Shown piece by piece: positions 54,560 through 64,000 of a DNA stretch of 64,000 nucleotides (position 1 is the stretch's first letter; the number at the start of each line of letters is the position of its first letter). This DNA comes from Macrothele yani (lineage: Eukaryota > Arthropoda > Arachnida > Araneae > Macrothelidae), in the NCBI GenBank assembly GCA_039090855.1, contig CM077011.1, positions 25,387,001-25,451,000 of the forward strand. The letters are read 5' to 3'. The translations under genes were made by a program, and so were the position numbers. The notes under the pieces were generated by a model that did no database searches, was not told where the DNA came from, and saw only the letters and a program-made list of their open reading frames with translations.

Positions 54560-55832
54560 TATTGGGTTGGTGCGAATGAAATGTCCGACAAAGGACCAGC
54601 ACACGTGAATGGCGAGAACGAAAAGGTAGGACAACTTTCCTAGGCAAAATAATCCCCCTCGGCATCGACACATAGTTGCCATCTGTTCGGCAAGGCCATG
54701 ATCCCGGAACGAAAAAATTCTTGTGGCTGGGACCCGAAGAAGTCATCAACTGCACGTTGAACCTCGTTGTCTGTCGTGAACTGTTTTCCGGACAGGAAGT
54801 GATCCAGGCGACGAAACAGATGATAGTCTGTCGAAGACAAGTCCGGGAAATAGGCAGGATGAGAAAGTGCTTCATAGTCCAAGGCACTTAGTGTCAGCAT
54901 CGTTCGTTGTGCGACATGAGGGCGGGCGTTGTTCTGGAGCAGAAGAACACCATGTCTGTTGACTAAAGCCGGTTGTTTCTGCAGCAATTTCCGGTGCATC
55001 AGGTGTAATTCAGCACAATAACGTTCTGCAGTGATGGTTTGGCCTCTTGCCAAGAAACTCAGATGAATTATCCCTGCTATGGAATACCAGACAAAGAGCA
55101 TCATCTTCTTGATGTGTAGGGGTGACTTAGGATGCCATCCAGCAGGCTGTTCCTTGCTTAACCATTATTCAGATCGTTTTCCGATTATCATAAAGGATCC
55201 ACTTCTCGTCGCAGGTGATGATTCGATGCAGTAGAGGTTTCTGTTTGTTCCTGGCAAGCAGCGACGTGCAGATTTCTAAACGTCTAGTCTCGTTGGCAGT
55301 TATGAACTCATGTGGCAGCCACATGTCCAGCTTTTGGCCTTACCCAGCGCAGCCAGACGCCGAACAACTGTCGTGTGGTGGACACCTACTTCTGCCGCTA
55401 TCTCACGACACATTTATCAGATGTCCGCTTCAACCAAACGTAACAGAACATCGTCAGATATAACAACAGGGTGGTTACCACATGCTTCGTTTTGCAGGTC
55501 AGTATCTCCGCTGCGAAACTTCACAAACTTTGTCGAATGATTCATTCGTTGTCTGTATTCTCCCCAAACGCTTTGTTAACGTTTCGAACGGCAATTCCTG
55601 CAGAATGGCCCAGTATAAATTCATACAGGAAGATGACTCTCAACCGGCGTCTGCCTGTTTCTTTTGCAAGCCACGTTACGTCCAAACAAACCACGCCTGA
55701 ACCTTGTTCTTGACACACCTGCTAGCTATTTATAGTAACTCTGTGACGTAATAACCACAACACCTGTGGGAGTTCCATTCCGCTGTGGTGGGGCACTGTC
55801 TCCACTTCTCGTTCGCGCCGGACATTTCATTC
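54560..55832 (-). mobile_element. Mariner element, nested, right tip lost
   Basis: The left terminal repeat TTGGGTTGGTGCGAATGAAA then TGTCC matches GAATGAAATGTCC from the other strand at 55820-55832. The outermost dozen bases of the right end are missing. It lies at a TA of the foldback element. Confidence 0.78.
54640..55690 (-). pseudogene. Mariner transposase
   Basis: The N-terminal part is broken, with readable FRSGDTDLQNEACGNHP-like sequence near 55490. A clean frame at 54640-55104 then gives MMLFVWYSIAGIIHLSFLAR, GVLLLQNNARPHVAQRTM (second catalytic Asp read as Asn) and YFPDLSSTDYHLFRRLDHFL (third Asp kept). It ends FFRSGIMALPNRWQLCVDAE. The DD34D layout identifies a true mariner. Confidence 0.78.
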
Positions 55833-56018
55833 CCTAAGGCTCCGCTCTCCACTGGGAAGCTTTCTCAAGGCAATAAGAAAACATAAATTAAAGCATTTTA
55901 TATCTATCTATTGCCTTGAAAAAACCTCCCAGTGGAGAACGAAAGCTTGGCGAATCGATATACATCTTACACCAGTAAATAAACGGATTTTACTACGTTA
56001 AAAGCCCTTTTTGATAGT

Positions 56019-57040
56019 GCACAGTCTGCTGTACTTTGAACTAACAGACCTCCAACAGTGGGCGATCCTGTAAACTAAAACAGCTGGTGGATCAAAAAAT
56101 GTTAAAGGAGACTTGCGATAATCGTGCAAGCGAGCATAGTTGGTCCACATCCGGAAGAATCACTAATGAATTAAACATTGCTGTGCAGTTTCAGACAGTC
56201 TCCGAATGCACCCTTTATCTGACCATTTCGTAACAGCCGATGACCTATCGCCACACTCCTTTGACCCCTATGGCTCCCCAGCTGTTGCTGTTCACAGGAT
56301 AGCCGACTGCGGGAACCTTTTTTGTTCTTGTTTTTCCTGTCGCACCATTGCTGTGCTTGTGCTTGAAACGTCCAGCTGTTTGGCATATTCTCGGACCGCC
56401 CTCTTGGCGCCAACTGTCATGTTACATTCAAAGGTGCTCGGATCACTCGTTGTGCTCATTCCGACCTCCAATCAAATATTAACTGATAATACTGTATAAT
56501 CGGTGAGGAAGTTTGCATTATTTGTGCCACAGAGGGCACTCACGTGTCTCTTTACGTGTTACAGTGAGTCATGTATGTAACGAGGGCACGTGTACGTAAT
56601 AAACTGGCATCTCCGTGTATTTTTTTTAATGTGCGTTTTCTACTGAAAGATATAACCTGTCATAACTCTCAAATGCCTGGAAAACACTAAACAAAGCAAA
56701 TAACTGACAACGTGGAACGTAAAATGAGCATAACTAGAAATCAACATGCTGTTATCACGAAGAAGCTGGACAGGAGTTCCGGTGAAACTAGACTGGATAT
56801 AAAAATACCTTGTAAATTGCATCTATATACATACATTGGTTGTTCCAAATAGAAAAAAATATATTGGTGTTCCATCACATACCCAATAGTGCACAAATCA
56901 GTTAAATGAAGAATTTGTGCATAATTTGATTTGGTTGACATATCGAGGTGGGTTAGTGTTTTGTATTTGGTTATCGATTACTTTTGCATATGGCTTTCGG
57001 AATCTAAATTTGGCTTATATTTTCACCTCTAAACCTCAGG
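56019..57040. other. Unassigned, one possible transposon coding remnant
   Basis: The minus-strand frame from 56463 reads MSTTSDPSTFECNMTVGAKR and AVREYAKQLDVSSTSTAMVR before a stop at about 56300. It then continues with stops. It looks like decayed protein-coding sequence, but I do not recognise the family. The remainder is AT-rich. Confidence 0.35.
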
Positions 57041-57199
57041 GCCGCCCCGTGAGACATGGATATTGTATTTGTTTTACAGCACTGGCTCTCTCTCCCTTTC
57101 TTGGAACCAGTGATCCTAAATTAGCAACGGGCGATTTCTTATAGTCCGTTGAGTTGCTCACCTTGGTCGTTAAACCTCTAAATCAAAAAAAAAAAAAAA
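57041..57199 (+). repeat. tRNA-Leu-like SINE, copy g, tRNA body deleted
   Basis: GCCGCCCCG is joined directly to TGAGACATGGAT, so the A and B boxes are gone. The downstream body, CCTAAATTAGCAACG, and the tail GGTCGTTAAACCTCTAAATC plus A run remain. This copy cannot be transcribed by Pol III from its own promoter. Confidence 0.82.
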
Positions 57200-58155
57200 T
57201 ATATAAAAATAAACCCCAGTGAGGGCCATGAATTTCGTACGAAGTCATGTATCGAATGAATTTGTGAGGAAAAATTTCGAGTGAGTGATATTCATAGCAG
57301 CAGAAATTCATTAGTTCGTAATCCTTTGTAAAACGTCGTGATCACGAAAGCATTAAATGTTTTTCCTTTTTTATTTGACATGATTTCGAGTGAAGTATCA
57401 CGTAGTCGGGCTTCCCGTTCATACCTAACGCCTGATCGGAACAACTATACCGAAAAATTTATTCCTTACACATTTCCTCAAAAATGGCTAACTGCTAGAA
57501 CGTGTCTAATGTCCTTCATGCTGCCAGTGAATTCTTCTCCTCGCGTTTTTCATTATTTTCCACTTTGCTGAACTCATATTTTTCGTTCCTTCTTCTATTG
57601 CTCCTCCTTGTTCTTTTACATTACTACCTGCTGGCCCCTCTATCTTTTTCTTGTATATTCCTTGGAGTCGTGCTGTAATGACCATAATAAAATTTCTCGA
57701 ATTCTCTTCAAATGCTATGGCCTTGTGCTTCCTCGAGTGTCACACAAGAAAAACAGTCATGTCCAGGAGAGTTTTGCTTTCGATTCTTCTCTTTTTTTTT
57801 TTATCTGCCTCTTTCTTGCCATTTATCTTTGTAAAACTGGTTAAGGCTAACTCCCAGATGACAAAATATTTTCCTCCGTAACTATCGTGTCTTGCTGCTC
57901 TGTTTGGACAAGATATTTTAAACGTAAAGCCAAAATGTTTCTGTTCTTTAATTTGATACAACTGGCTTTTTGACTGGGCAACAACTCCTCTGAAAAAATG
58001 GACAACTTTCCCTTTACGAAAGTATAAAATAATTCTTCTGTTAAAGAAGGTTTTTCTGAACTCTTACCACAGGAGTTCTTATTTTCTTAGGTGATAGTTG
58101 GTTTCTGAAAATAAACCGCTTTGTGATGACAGCCTTCCAACCTCTTCTCAAATCA
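57200..58155. other. No recognised gene
   Basis: About 950 AT-rich bases. Overlapping plus-strand frames at 57608-57881 are rich in Phe and Leu and have no recognisable domain. Confidence 0.45.
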
Positions 58156-58240
58156 ATGGTTTCTAGAAAGCCATCCCCAAATCAATGGTTTCTAGAAAAA
58201 AGCCATCTGAAACCAATGGTTTCTAGAAAGCCATCTGTTT
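58156..58240 (+). repeat. Three short tandem units
   Basis: AATGGTTTCTAGAAA followed by AGCCATC occurs three times at 30-40 base spacing (about 58155, 58185 and 58215). Confidence 0.7.
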
Positions 58241-58270
58241 TCTTTTCTTTTTATGTATTTTCTCATATTA

Positions 58271-59303
58271 CAGGGCCGGCTGGACCATAGGGGCAACCTG
58301 GGCAGTGGCCCCGGGCGGTCGCCCCGGGCCCCGCACCTTCAAAGGGTCCCGCAGTCTAGGAAAAAATAATTTTCGGTAGAATTGTTTACAATTACCGTTT
58401 GTGTGTAAGTTTTGTGGGTGCGAGGACCTTTAAAAGATAAGTTTGTTTTTTTGTTTCAAATCACCCCCATTTTGGAATAGGTTATCGCCCTTCGCCGTAC
58501 AAATATTGAGATTTGCAGACTTCAACTGAGTATTGTAACTACCTTAATATTTTCCGCATTCATCTTAGAGCAAATTAAGTTTCATCATTTTGTGGCCCTG
58601 TTATATATTTAACAATTTGCGCGCAAACCAGATACTTAAATTTAAAGAAATAAAAAGAACAATACCAAAGTTGGTTTCGGGCTACACATGGAAGCCATTT
58701 ATTCAGTGACTTTAAAAACATTACTAGAAATTAAAAAAAAAAAAAAGAATCATATATATGAGTGCGTATAAAAGTTTAAAAAGTCACTAATTTGTCACTT
58801 GGAATTAAAAATCAATCACTAAAACATGTATGAGGAGAAAAAATGTGAATAAAAATATTCGCAATCCAAAAAAATTCTCTTCGCAGGTAGCTTTTTGTCA
58901 TTTTGTAAGAAAGTTTTTATAAGAGTCATAATACAAATTCAACCCCATCTCTCCCCGGAAAGAAAATAGTAGATTTTAAGCGTTCTTTCTCTCTCTCATA
59001 ATCATTTATGAGATAATCATTTTACCCTCATGATATTTTTCGTTATGATGTACTGCAGAGGTGAAGCACATGTCAAGATGAAAAAGTTTCAGCAATAAAT
59101 TCCGTCGGTGTAACTTAATTGGTAAACATTCGGTTCTAGAGCAGAGGAATGCGTGTTCGTCACCGGCAAATTTGTGAATTTCACATCGTGTGTGTTATAT
59201 ACGGACATTTTTCACGCAACTTTATTAAAATATGAGATTTATTTCCTAGTGCCAGCAATGAAATTTTACTTCGGGGGCCCCGCAAAAACTCCATCCGGTC
59301 CTG
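58271..59303. mobile_element. Possible non-autonomous hAT-like element
   Basis: CAGGGCCGGCTGGACC at the left and CAGGACCGGATGGAG from the other strand at the right form short inverted ends, both adjacent to GGGGCCCC-type sequence. The interior is AT-rich without protein. The flanks (TCATATTA, CATATATA) do not give a convincing 8-base duplication, so the call is tentative. Confidence 0.42.
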
Positions 59304-59715
59304 CATATATATTATTAGAAAAGACATAAAAGAAAACACATAGAACATGAGAAATGATAAAATCACTCAGCTGAATGAAAGTAAAGTAAAACAATGATAA
59401 TCAGATAGGTTGCGTATTAGCTACAAACCCAATAGATCAGCATAGTTATCAGAAAGGTAATAAGTGAATAAATAACAAATGAAATACCAACAAGAGCAGT
59501 CTCCAACTTAGGGAAGCAGACAAGTTAAAAAAAGCAGGGGAACAGTAATAAGACAAGATTGCCTTCATCAGACAGCATCGGGCTTGGGGAGTGGCTTTTC
59601 TCGGGGCAATGAAAAACAGCAAAAAAAAAAAAAAAGTGCGCTGACAAATTTTCCCAAACCCACAACAAAATAACATTTAATTCAGAGCTGGAAGCAAAAG
59701 CCTGCAAATAAGTAC
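59304..59715. other. No recognised gene
   Basis: AT-rich spacer. Confidence 0.5.
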
Positions 59716-59880
59716 TATGACGAAGTAAATTTCTCCATCATTTTTATTCCAGGGGCGGCATTTGAACCCACAACTCTCGGCTCCGGAGCTCCGAGTGCTA
59801 TCCATTATACTACACTGGCATGTGCTCTCACTGCTATCTACCTTTATCTCATGGGTGTTCTGCGGGGCAGGCACGTCACA
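59716..59880 (-). mobile_element. Solo LTR of the tRNA-carrying TRIM family
   Basis: Minus-strand solo LTR of 165 bases: starts TGTGACGTGCCTGCCCCGCA and ends CGTCATA, flanked by a perfect 4-base duplication GTAC (59712-59715 and 59881-59884). The outer backbone matches the LTRs at 3.4, 31.6 and 38 kb. The tRNA module in the middle differs: TAATGGATAGCACTCGGA, CTCCGGAGCCGAGAG and GGGTTCAAATGCC, resembling tRNA-Arg(CCG). Single-LTR structure with a duplication shows LTR-LTR recombination of a once complete element. Confidence 0.78.
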
Positions 59881-59884
59881 GTAC

Positions 59885-60305
59885 TTGATAGAGGAAAGTA
59901 AACTTGCCTACTATCAGCTGGAAGCGTGCTTGAGCAACAAAAACAACAAAACGTGCAACTTGGTTGAAAGGTGAACTCTAACTGTTGAATAACGAGTAAG
60001 AAGACAGACAGAAACATGCAACTGAAGGAAAGGTACCGGTTAAATAAAGGTCTAGAATGAACGAAAACTGTAACCTAACCAAGCCGAAATGGTGTGTGCA
60101 AGCGCTTAAATGCAAGACTGTGTATTCAAATATCTTCAGCCACAAAAGGCCCACCGAATAGCGCTTGACCTCGATATGTTAGCTTTGTAGTGTCTGAGGT
60201 GTAGTTCAGAGGGTGAATGTACAATTTAAAAACCTTGGAAGCAGAATTTGAATTAAATGTTAACTGTTTTAGTTAGCTACGTTAAAAACGAAGTGGATTA
60301 TTAGC
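59885..60305. other. No recognised gene
   Basis: AT-rich spacer. Confidence 0.5.
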
Positions 60306-60859
60306 TAGTGGATAATTAAGAGTCGAGCTTCTCATCCAAGAAGCTCGACTCTGGAAACCAAAATGAAGCGGGAGTCTACACTATCGCACTCCGCTACCAT
60401 GATGGGACAACCAAATACTGTATAGAAATGACAAAGAGATCGCTTGGCGAGCGACTTCGAGAGCACAAGCAGGACATCAACCGAAGAAGACTTACATCAG
60501 CCCTAGCACGTGATGTGGCCAACCTCTCCGCCACCCTTCTTTGGACAGGTATTCAAAGTATAGCGCCATACACAACAGCCCAAGCAACCCTGCTTAGAGA
60601 AACTATTGAAATTCTTTCACGAGATGACGTTTGCAATACGGAAACATCACTAGACTTTCCTAACGCTTGGCGCACTCTCCTCCATACTCGCGCCGCAGCA
60701 GCATACGATATCTGAGATATACGATACATGCATTGTAATACCACTCAATGTTTTCATTTGTTGGCATATTTAATTTGACTTTGGGATTCTCTGTTTTACT
60801 TTATAACTCCCGCCTGACGAAGCCATTCGGTCATTGGTGAAAGCTCGCGTTCTATGCTT
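60306..60859 (+). mobile_element. Penelope-like element 3' end, second family
   Basis: The frame across 60365-60715 encodes AGVYTIALRYHDGTTKYCIE, then MTKRSLGERLREHKQDI. This is a GIY-YIG endonuclease start in which GVYT and YCIE stand for GIY and YIG, followed by RSLxxRxxEH. It ends FPNAWRTLLHTRAAA at 60715. At 60814-60842 CTGACGA, a stem GCCA/TGGT and GAAA repeat the hammerhead-like layout. A 12-pair hairpin (AGAGTCGAGCTT) lies at 60320-60353. Next to it begins array element B copy 4. Confidence 0.62.
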
Positions 60860-61301
60860 CTTTACGCTTTCCAACCGTAGGTTGAAGAAGCGTATATATT
60901 CCAGCTTTGTCAGTTTGTCTGTCTGTCCGCATGATAACTCGCGTAAAAATGGTTCAATTCCGATGAAATTTTGGTATGTGGTAGGGGTCAATCTGGGGAC
61001 AAACCCTATTGAAATGGGCGAAATGGGGTCAAAGGTCAGGACATAGGAGCGGGATCCATTGCATCGCCTTTATACGCCATAACTTACGTAAAAATGCTTC
61101 GATTGCGACAAGACTTTGCCATGTTGTTCCGGAGGTATACTGAACCGGTTCTGTTGAATATCATCGAAATGGGTTAAAGGTCAGGGCACAGGAGCGATAT
61201 TTATCCCACAGCCATTATCCTCATAACTTGAGTAATGATTTCTGGTATGTGGGAAAGCGTATCATAATCAATGCATTGCATGATTTTACTAACTTATTTA
61301 C
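60860..61301 (-). repeat. Terminal-hairpin tandem-array element B, copy 4
   Basis: The shortest copy: intact hairpin ACGCTTTCCAACCGTAGGTT then GAAGAAGCGT, GTCTGTCTGTCC run, about two monomers, and the end AATCAATGCATTGCATGATT. Both termini are clear, so 442 bases is close to the minimal unit of the family. Confidence 0.82.
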
Positions 61302-61382
61302 TTGTACACCTAGTAAACGGATTTTCTTCTTTAACATAATCTAGGTGTATATATCTCTACCTATTCACTAATTCATTAGTAT

Positions 61383-61599
61383 GCCGCCCCAGTGGCGCAG
61401 TGGTCTAAGGCGCTGGCCTATGATCATTCGTCCGTAAGGGGTCCGGGTTCGAATCCCGGTCAGGCATGGATGTTGTGTTTGTCTGACGGCACTGGCTCTC
61501 TCCCTTCCCTGGAACCAGTGACCCTAAATTAGGGACGGGCGACTGCTTATAGCCCATTGAGTTGCTCACGGTGGTCGTTAAACCTACACTAAAAAAAAA
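61383..61599 (+). repeat. tRNA-Leu-like SINE, copy h
   Basis: Nearly identical to the copy at 20.8 kb: GGTTCGAATCCCGGTCAGGC, palindrome CCCTAAATTAGGG, tail domain and A run. Short duplication TCATTAGT on both sides (8 bases, imperfect beyond). Confidence 0.88.
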
Positions 61600-61947
61600 T
61601 CATTAGTGTACGTTTAAGAAGTGAATAATTATTCAACTTAAATTTATTGATGAGAAATTGAAATTCTGTGTGATATTTTTTGAGTGCTACAGGTACACTC
61701 ATGTTCATGAAAAACTGAACACCTGAAAGGAGTCGAGGTACGATTTTGATTTTCGCAGGATATGTCCACAAGGCAATAGAGCATAAATAACACTGGACAA
61801 CAATTTTGAAACAAGTTCATGCTTCCGAGATAAAAGTAGCAAATTCTGAATGAAATCGATGCGCTGAACACGAATATGACCATTAAAAAGCTGAATTGGC
61901 TACGGTTTATTTATAATGGATATGTATTTCCTTGCACATTAGAGATA
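61600..61947. other. No recognised gene
   Basis: AT-rich spacer. Confidence 0.5.
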
Positions 61948-63265
61948 TACACAGTGCGTCAAAGAATTTTTAAGACTGGCGCTAGATTTCAGCCTACGGT
62001 GACGCCACCAGTGTAATCGCGAATGCGTTATAAACCGTGACCATCTGCTTGCTTTCTGCCAAAAGTACTGCGCAATTGTTAAAGTAACTCAAACGAAACG
62101 GGCGTTCATTAGAGAAGTAAAATATTTTTCATGTTGAATTATTAAGATGGAACAAAGGACTGTTATTAAATTTAACGCAAAACTTAGTAAAAGTGCCTCG
62201 GAAACGTACCAAATGATGAAACAAGTTTACGGTGAGTTTTGTTTAAGTAGATCAAATGTTTTCCTGTGGCATAAACCGTTTTTGGACGGAAGAGAGACGC
62301 TAGAAGATGATAAGCATACCGGAAGACCAAGTTCATCCTGTACACCTGAGATTATTGAAAAAGTGTGTGATTTCTTGGAAAACAATCGATGTGCGTCACT
62401 AAGAATGATGGAAGAGTCTTAAACATCAACAAAGAAACGATTCGATCCATCCTGCATGAAGATTTGGGCAAAACAAAGGTCTGTGCTAAATTTGTTCTAC
62501 ACACGTTAACCAATGAATAAAAACCAATGAGAAGTGCACATTGCAGAGACATCATTTCAGCCGCTGAAAATGATCCAAACTTCTTAAAATCGATTGTTAC
62601 TGGTGATGAAACATGATGTTTTCTATATGATCCTAAAACAAAGCGACAAAGTGCGGAATGGAAGTAAAAAAAAAACTCACCACAAACCAAAAAAACAAGA
62701 AAAGTTCCACCGAAAATCAAAACAATGCTCATTACATTCTTCGATAGTAAGGGTATTATCCACAAAGAATTTGTTCCAAGTGGACAAACAATTACTGGTG
62801 AGTTTTATTTAAATGTTTTGAGGCGTTTGATGGGCAGAATTCGTCGCATTCATCCAGAATATGGAGATGAAAACAGTTGGTGTTTGTTGCACGATAATGC
62901 ACCCAGTCACACCTCACTTCTTGTTCGTAGATTTTTGGCGAAAAATAACGTCTGTGTGTTGAATCATCCACCGTATTCGCCTGATTTAGCACCCTGCGAC
63001 TTTTCTTTGTTCCCAAAACTTACAATGACGTCAAATGGGTGTTTTTTAATGATATTTCGACCATACAAACAGCTTCGACGCGTGCTTTGGAGGCAATTCC
63101 GCAAAGTGAACTGGAACAGGCATTCGAATCATTATTAAATCGCTGTAACAAGTGTATTGAAGCTGGAGGAACTTATTTTGAATAACAAACCAAAAGAAAT
63201 TATAATTTCTTATTTCTATTTCATTTCACAGACCCAGTCCTAAAGATTCTTTGACGCACTGTGTA
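61948..63265 (+). mobile_element. Mariner element with both ends
   Basis: TA plus CACAGTGCGTCAAAGAATTT on the left and CACAGTGCGTCAAAGAATCT plus TA on the other strand at the right; the match continues through TTAaGACTGG. Length 1,318 bases, the normal size for mariner. The best-preserved mariner of the window. Confidence 0.88.
62147..63185 (+). pseudogene. Mariner (DD34D) transposase
   Basis: Start MEQRTVIKFNAKLSKSASET with HTH, then GRPSSSCTPEIIEKVCDF. A frameshift at about 62420 leads to NINKETIRSILHEDLGK. The first catalytic block is SIVTGDET(stop)CFLYDPKTKR. The frame from 62725 is clean: ITFFDSKGIIHKEFVPSGQT, LLHDNAPSHTSLLVRRFL (second Asp) and PPYSPDLAPCDFSLFPKL (third Asp), exactly 34 residues apart. 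A last shift leads to a C-terminus ending EAGGTYFE. All three Asp are present; stops and two shifts inactivate it. Confidence 0.85.
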
Positions 63266-64000
63266 TGTATACACAAACATATTAAATTCATCTGTACATA
63301 TAAAACATGAAAGCCCTCACTACTCACTGACTCATCACCGTATCTCAGAAACTACTTTACTTAGAACTTTGATATTTGGCAGAAATGTTCCTTTTACCCC
63401 ATAGAGGCGCACTGAGAAAGGAATTTTTCCTACGATAACTTTAAGTGGGTCGAAATGGGTTTTTTAAATAACCCAGCTTTGATAACGCTAGGGCGTTTTG
63501 CAATGATCGAGCCATTGTTGCCCAGCAATTGAAGCTCCGCCCTAAGTTTTGAATGACTTGAGTAGACTTGCTCAGTATATATTTCGTCCTAAATTTATTT
63601 GTTCTGAATTTATTTAACAAAAAACCTTAAAAATCACATAAAAAACGATATATCATAATATGCTTTGCATTTAAACTTCTTTATTATGTTTTGACATATC
63701 GAATGTCAAGGTTTTTTTGAGTCAAAATCAAATTGCCAACATTCGTTTTCACCGAAACAACGGTGACATCATACATATAATTGGTAAGGTGACTGCAATA
63801 AATATAAATATTTTGTTCTAAATTTATTTGTTCTGAATTTATTTGTTCCGAATTTATTTAACAAAAAACATAAAAAATCACACAAAAAGCGCTATATCAA
63901 AATATGCTTTGCATTTAAATATTTATTATCTTTTGACATATCGAATGTCAAAGTTTTTTTTATCTGTTCTAAATTTATTTAACAAAAAAAAGCCTTTTAA
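63266..64000. repeat. AT-rich direct repeat running off the window
   Basis: A roughly 130-base block (TTGTTCTGAATTTATTTAAC, TATGCTTTGCATTTAAA, TTTTGACATATCGAATGTCA) occurs at about 63598-63720, again at 63840-63960, and a third starts at 63964. Upstream, 63330-63480 resembles the kind of sequence that precedes such arrays (CACTGAGAAAGGAATTTTTC). No gene. Confidence 0.6.

Larger units (their letters stand above)
54503..56018. mobile_element. Foldback element split by a mariner
   Basis: The left outer arm (54503-54559, with AGTAAAATCCGTTTATTTAC and GTGTAAGACGCATAT) is the reverse complement of the right outer arm (55957-56018). The inner arms, CTCTCCACTGGGAAGC... CAAGGCAATA (55846-55876) and TATTGCCTTG...CCCAGTGGAGAAC (55908-55942), complete one continuous palindrome once the mariner at 54560-55832 is removed. 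The rebuilt arms are about 110 bases each. Confidence 0.7.

Overview
The window is a stretch of a large, repeat-rich animal genome, most likely an arthropod. The call rests on the mix of elements: many decayed Tc1/mariner copies of several lineages, Penelope-like and RTE-clade retroelements, pogo-like and hAT-like DNA transposons, tRNA-derived SINEs, and one animal glycosyltransferase exon. No bacterial or viral gene organisation is seen. The species cannot be named from the sequence alone.

Only one host gene is supported: an exon of a B4GAT1-like beta-1,4-glucuronyltransferase at 43973-45116. It has a usable 3' splice site before it and a strong 5' splice site after it. Two decayed Tc1 elements in opposite orientation sit about 130-145 bases from its ends.

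Layout: 1-1224 is the 3' end of an RTE-type retrotransposon. 1.8-3.0 kb holds Tc1/mariner scraps. 3.07-5.04 kb is a hAT-like element split by a small LTR element. 6.0-7.5 kb is a Tc1. 8.15-10.4 kb and 23.4-25.7 kb are inverted copies of one tandem-array element. 11.3-12.4 kb has a second RTE 3' end and another tandem array. 13.6-16.4 kb has a Tc1 beside a long-TIR DDE element, and 18.05-19.45 kb another Tc1. 20.5-21.7 kb is a terminal-hairpin tandem element carrying a SINE. 26.1-27.3 kb is a second long-TIR DDE element. 28-31 kb holds a mariner fragment, GA-rich low-complexity DNA and a short-TIR element. 31.5-34.2 kb has LTR miniatures, a mariner fragment and a Tc1. 34.66-37.84 kb is a pogo-like element interrupted by a Tc1. 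37.9-47.8 kb is a pile of LTR miniature, SINEs, Tc1s and mariner around the B4GAT1 exon. 48.5-54.2 kb and 60.3-61.3 kb carry more hairpin tandem elements associated with Penelope-like remnants. 54.5-56.0 kb is a foldback element split by a mariner. 61.95-63.27 kb is a mariner with both ends.

The most unusual content is a family of roughly 590-base LTR miniatures. Each has about 163-base terminal repeats that contain a tRNA-like Pol III promoter, a primer-binding site directly after the left repeat, a purine tract before the right repeat, and 4-base target duplications. One solo LTR has a different tRNA module in the same backbone. This parallels the plant Cassandra elements, which carry 5S rRNA sequence in their LTRs.
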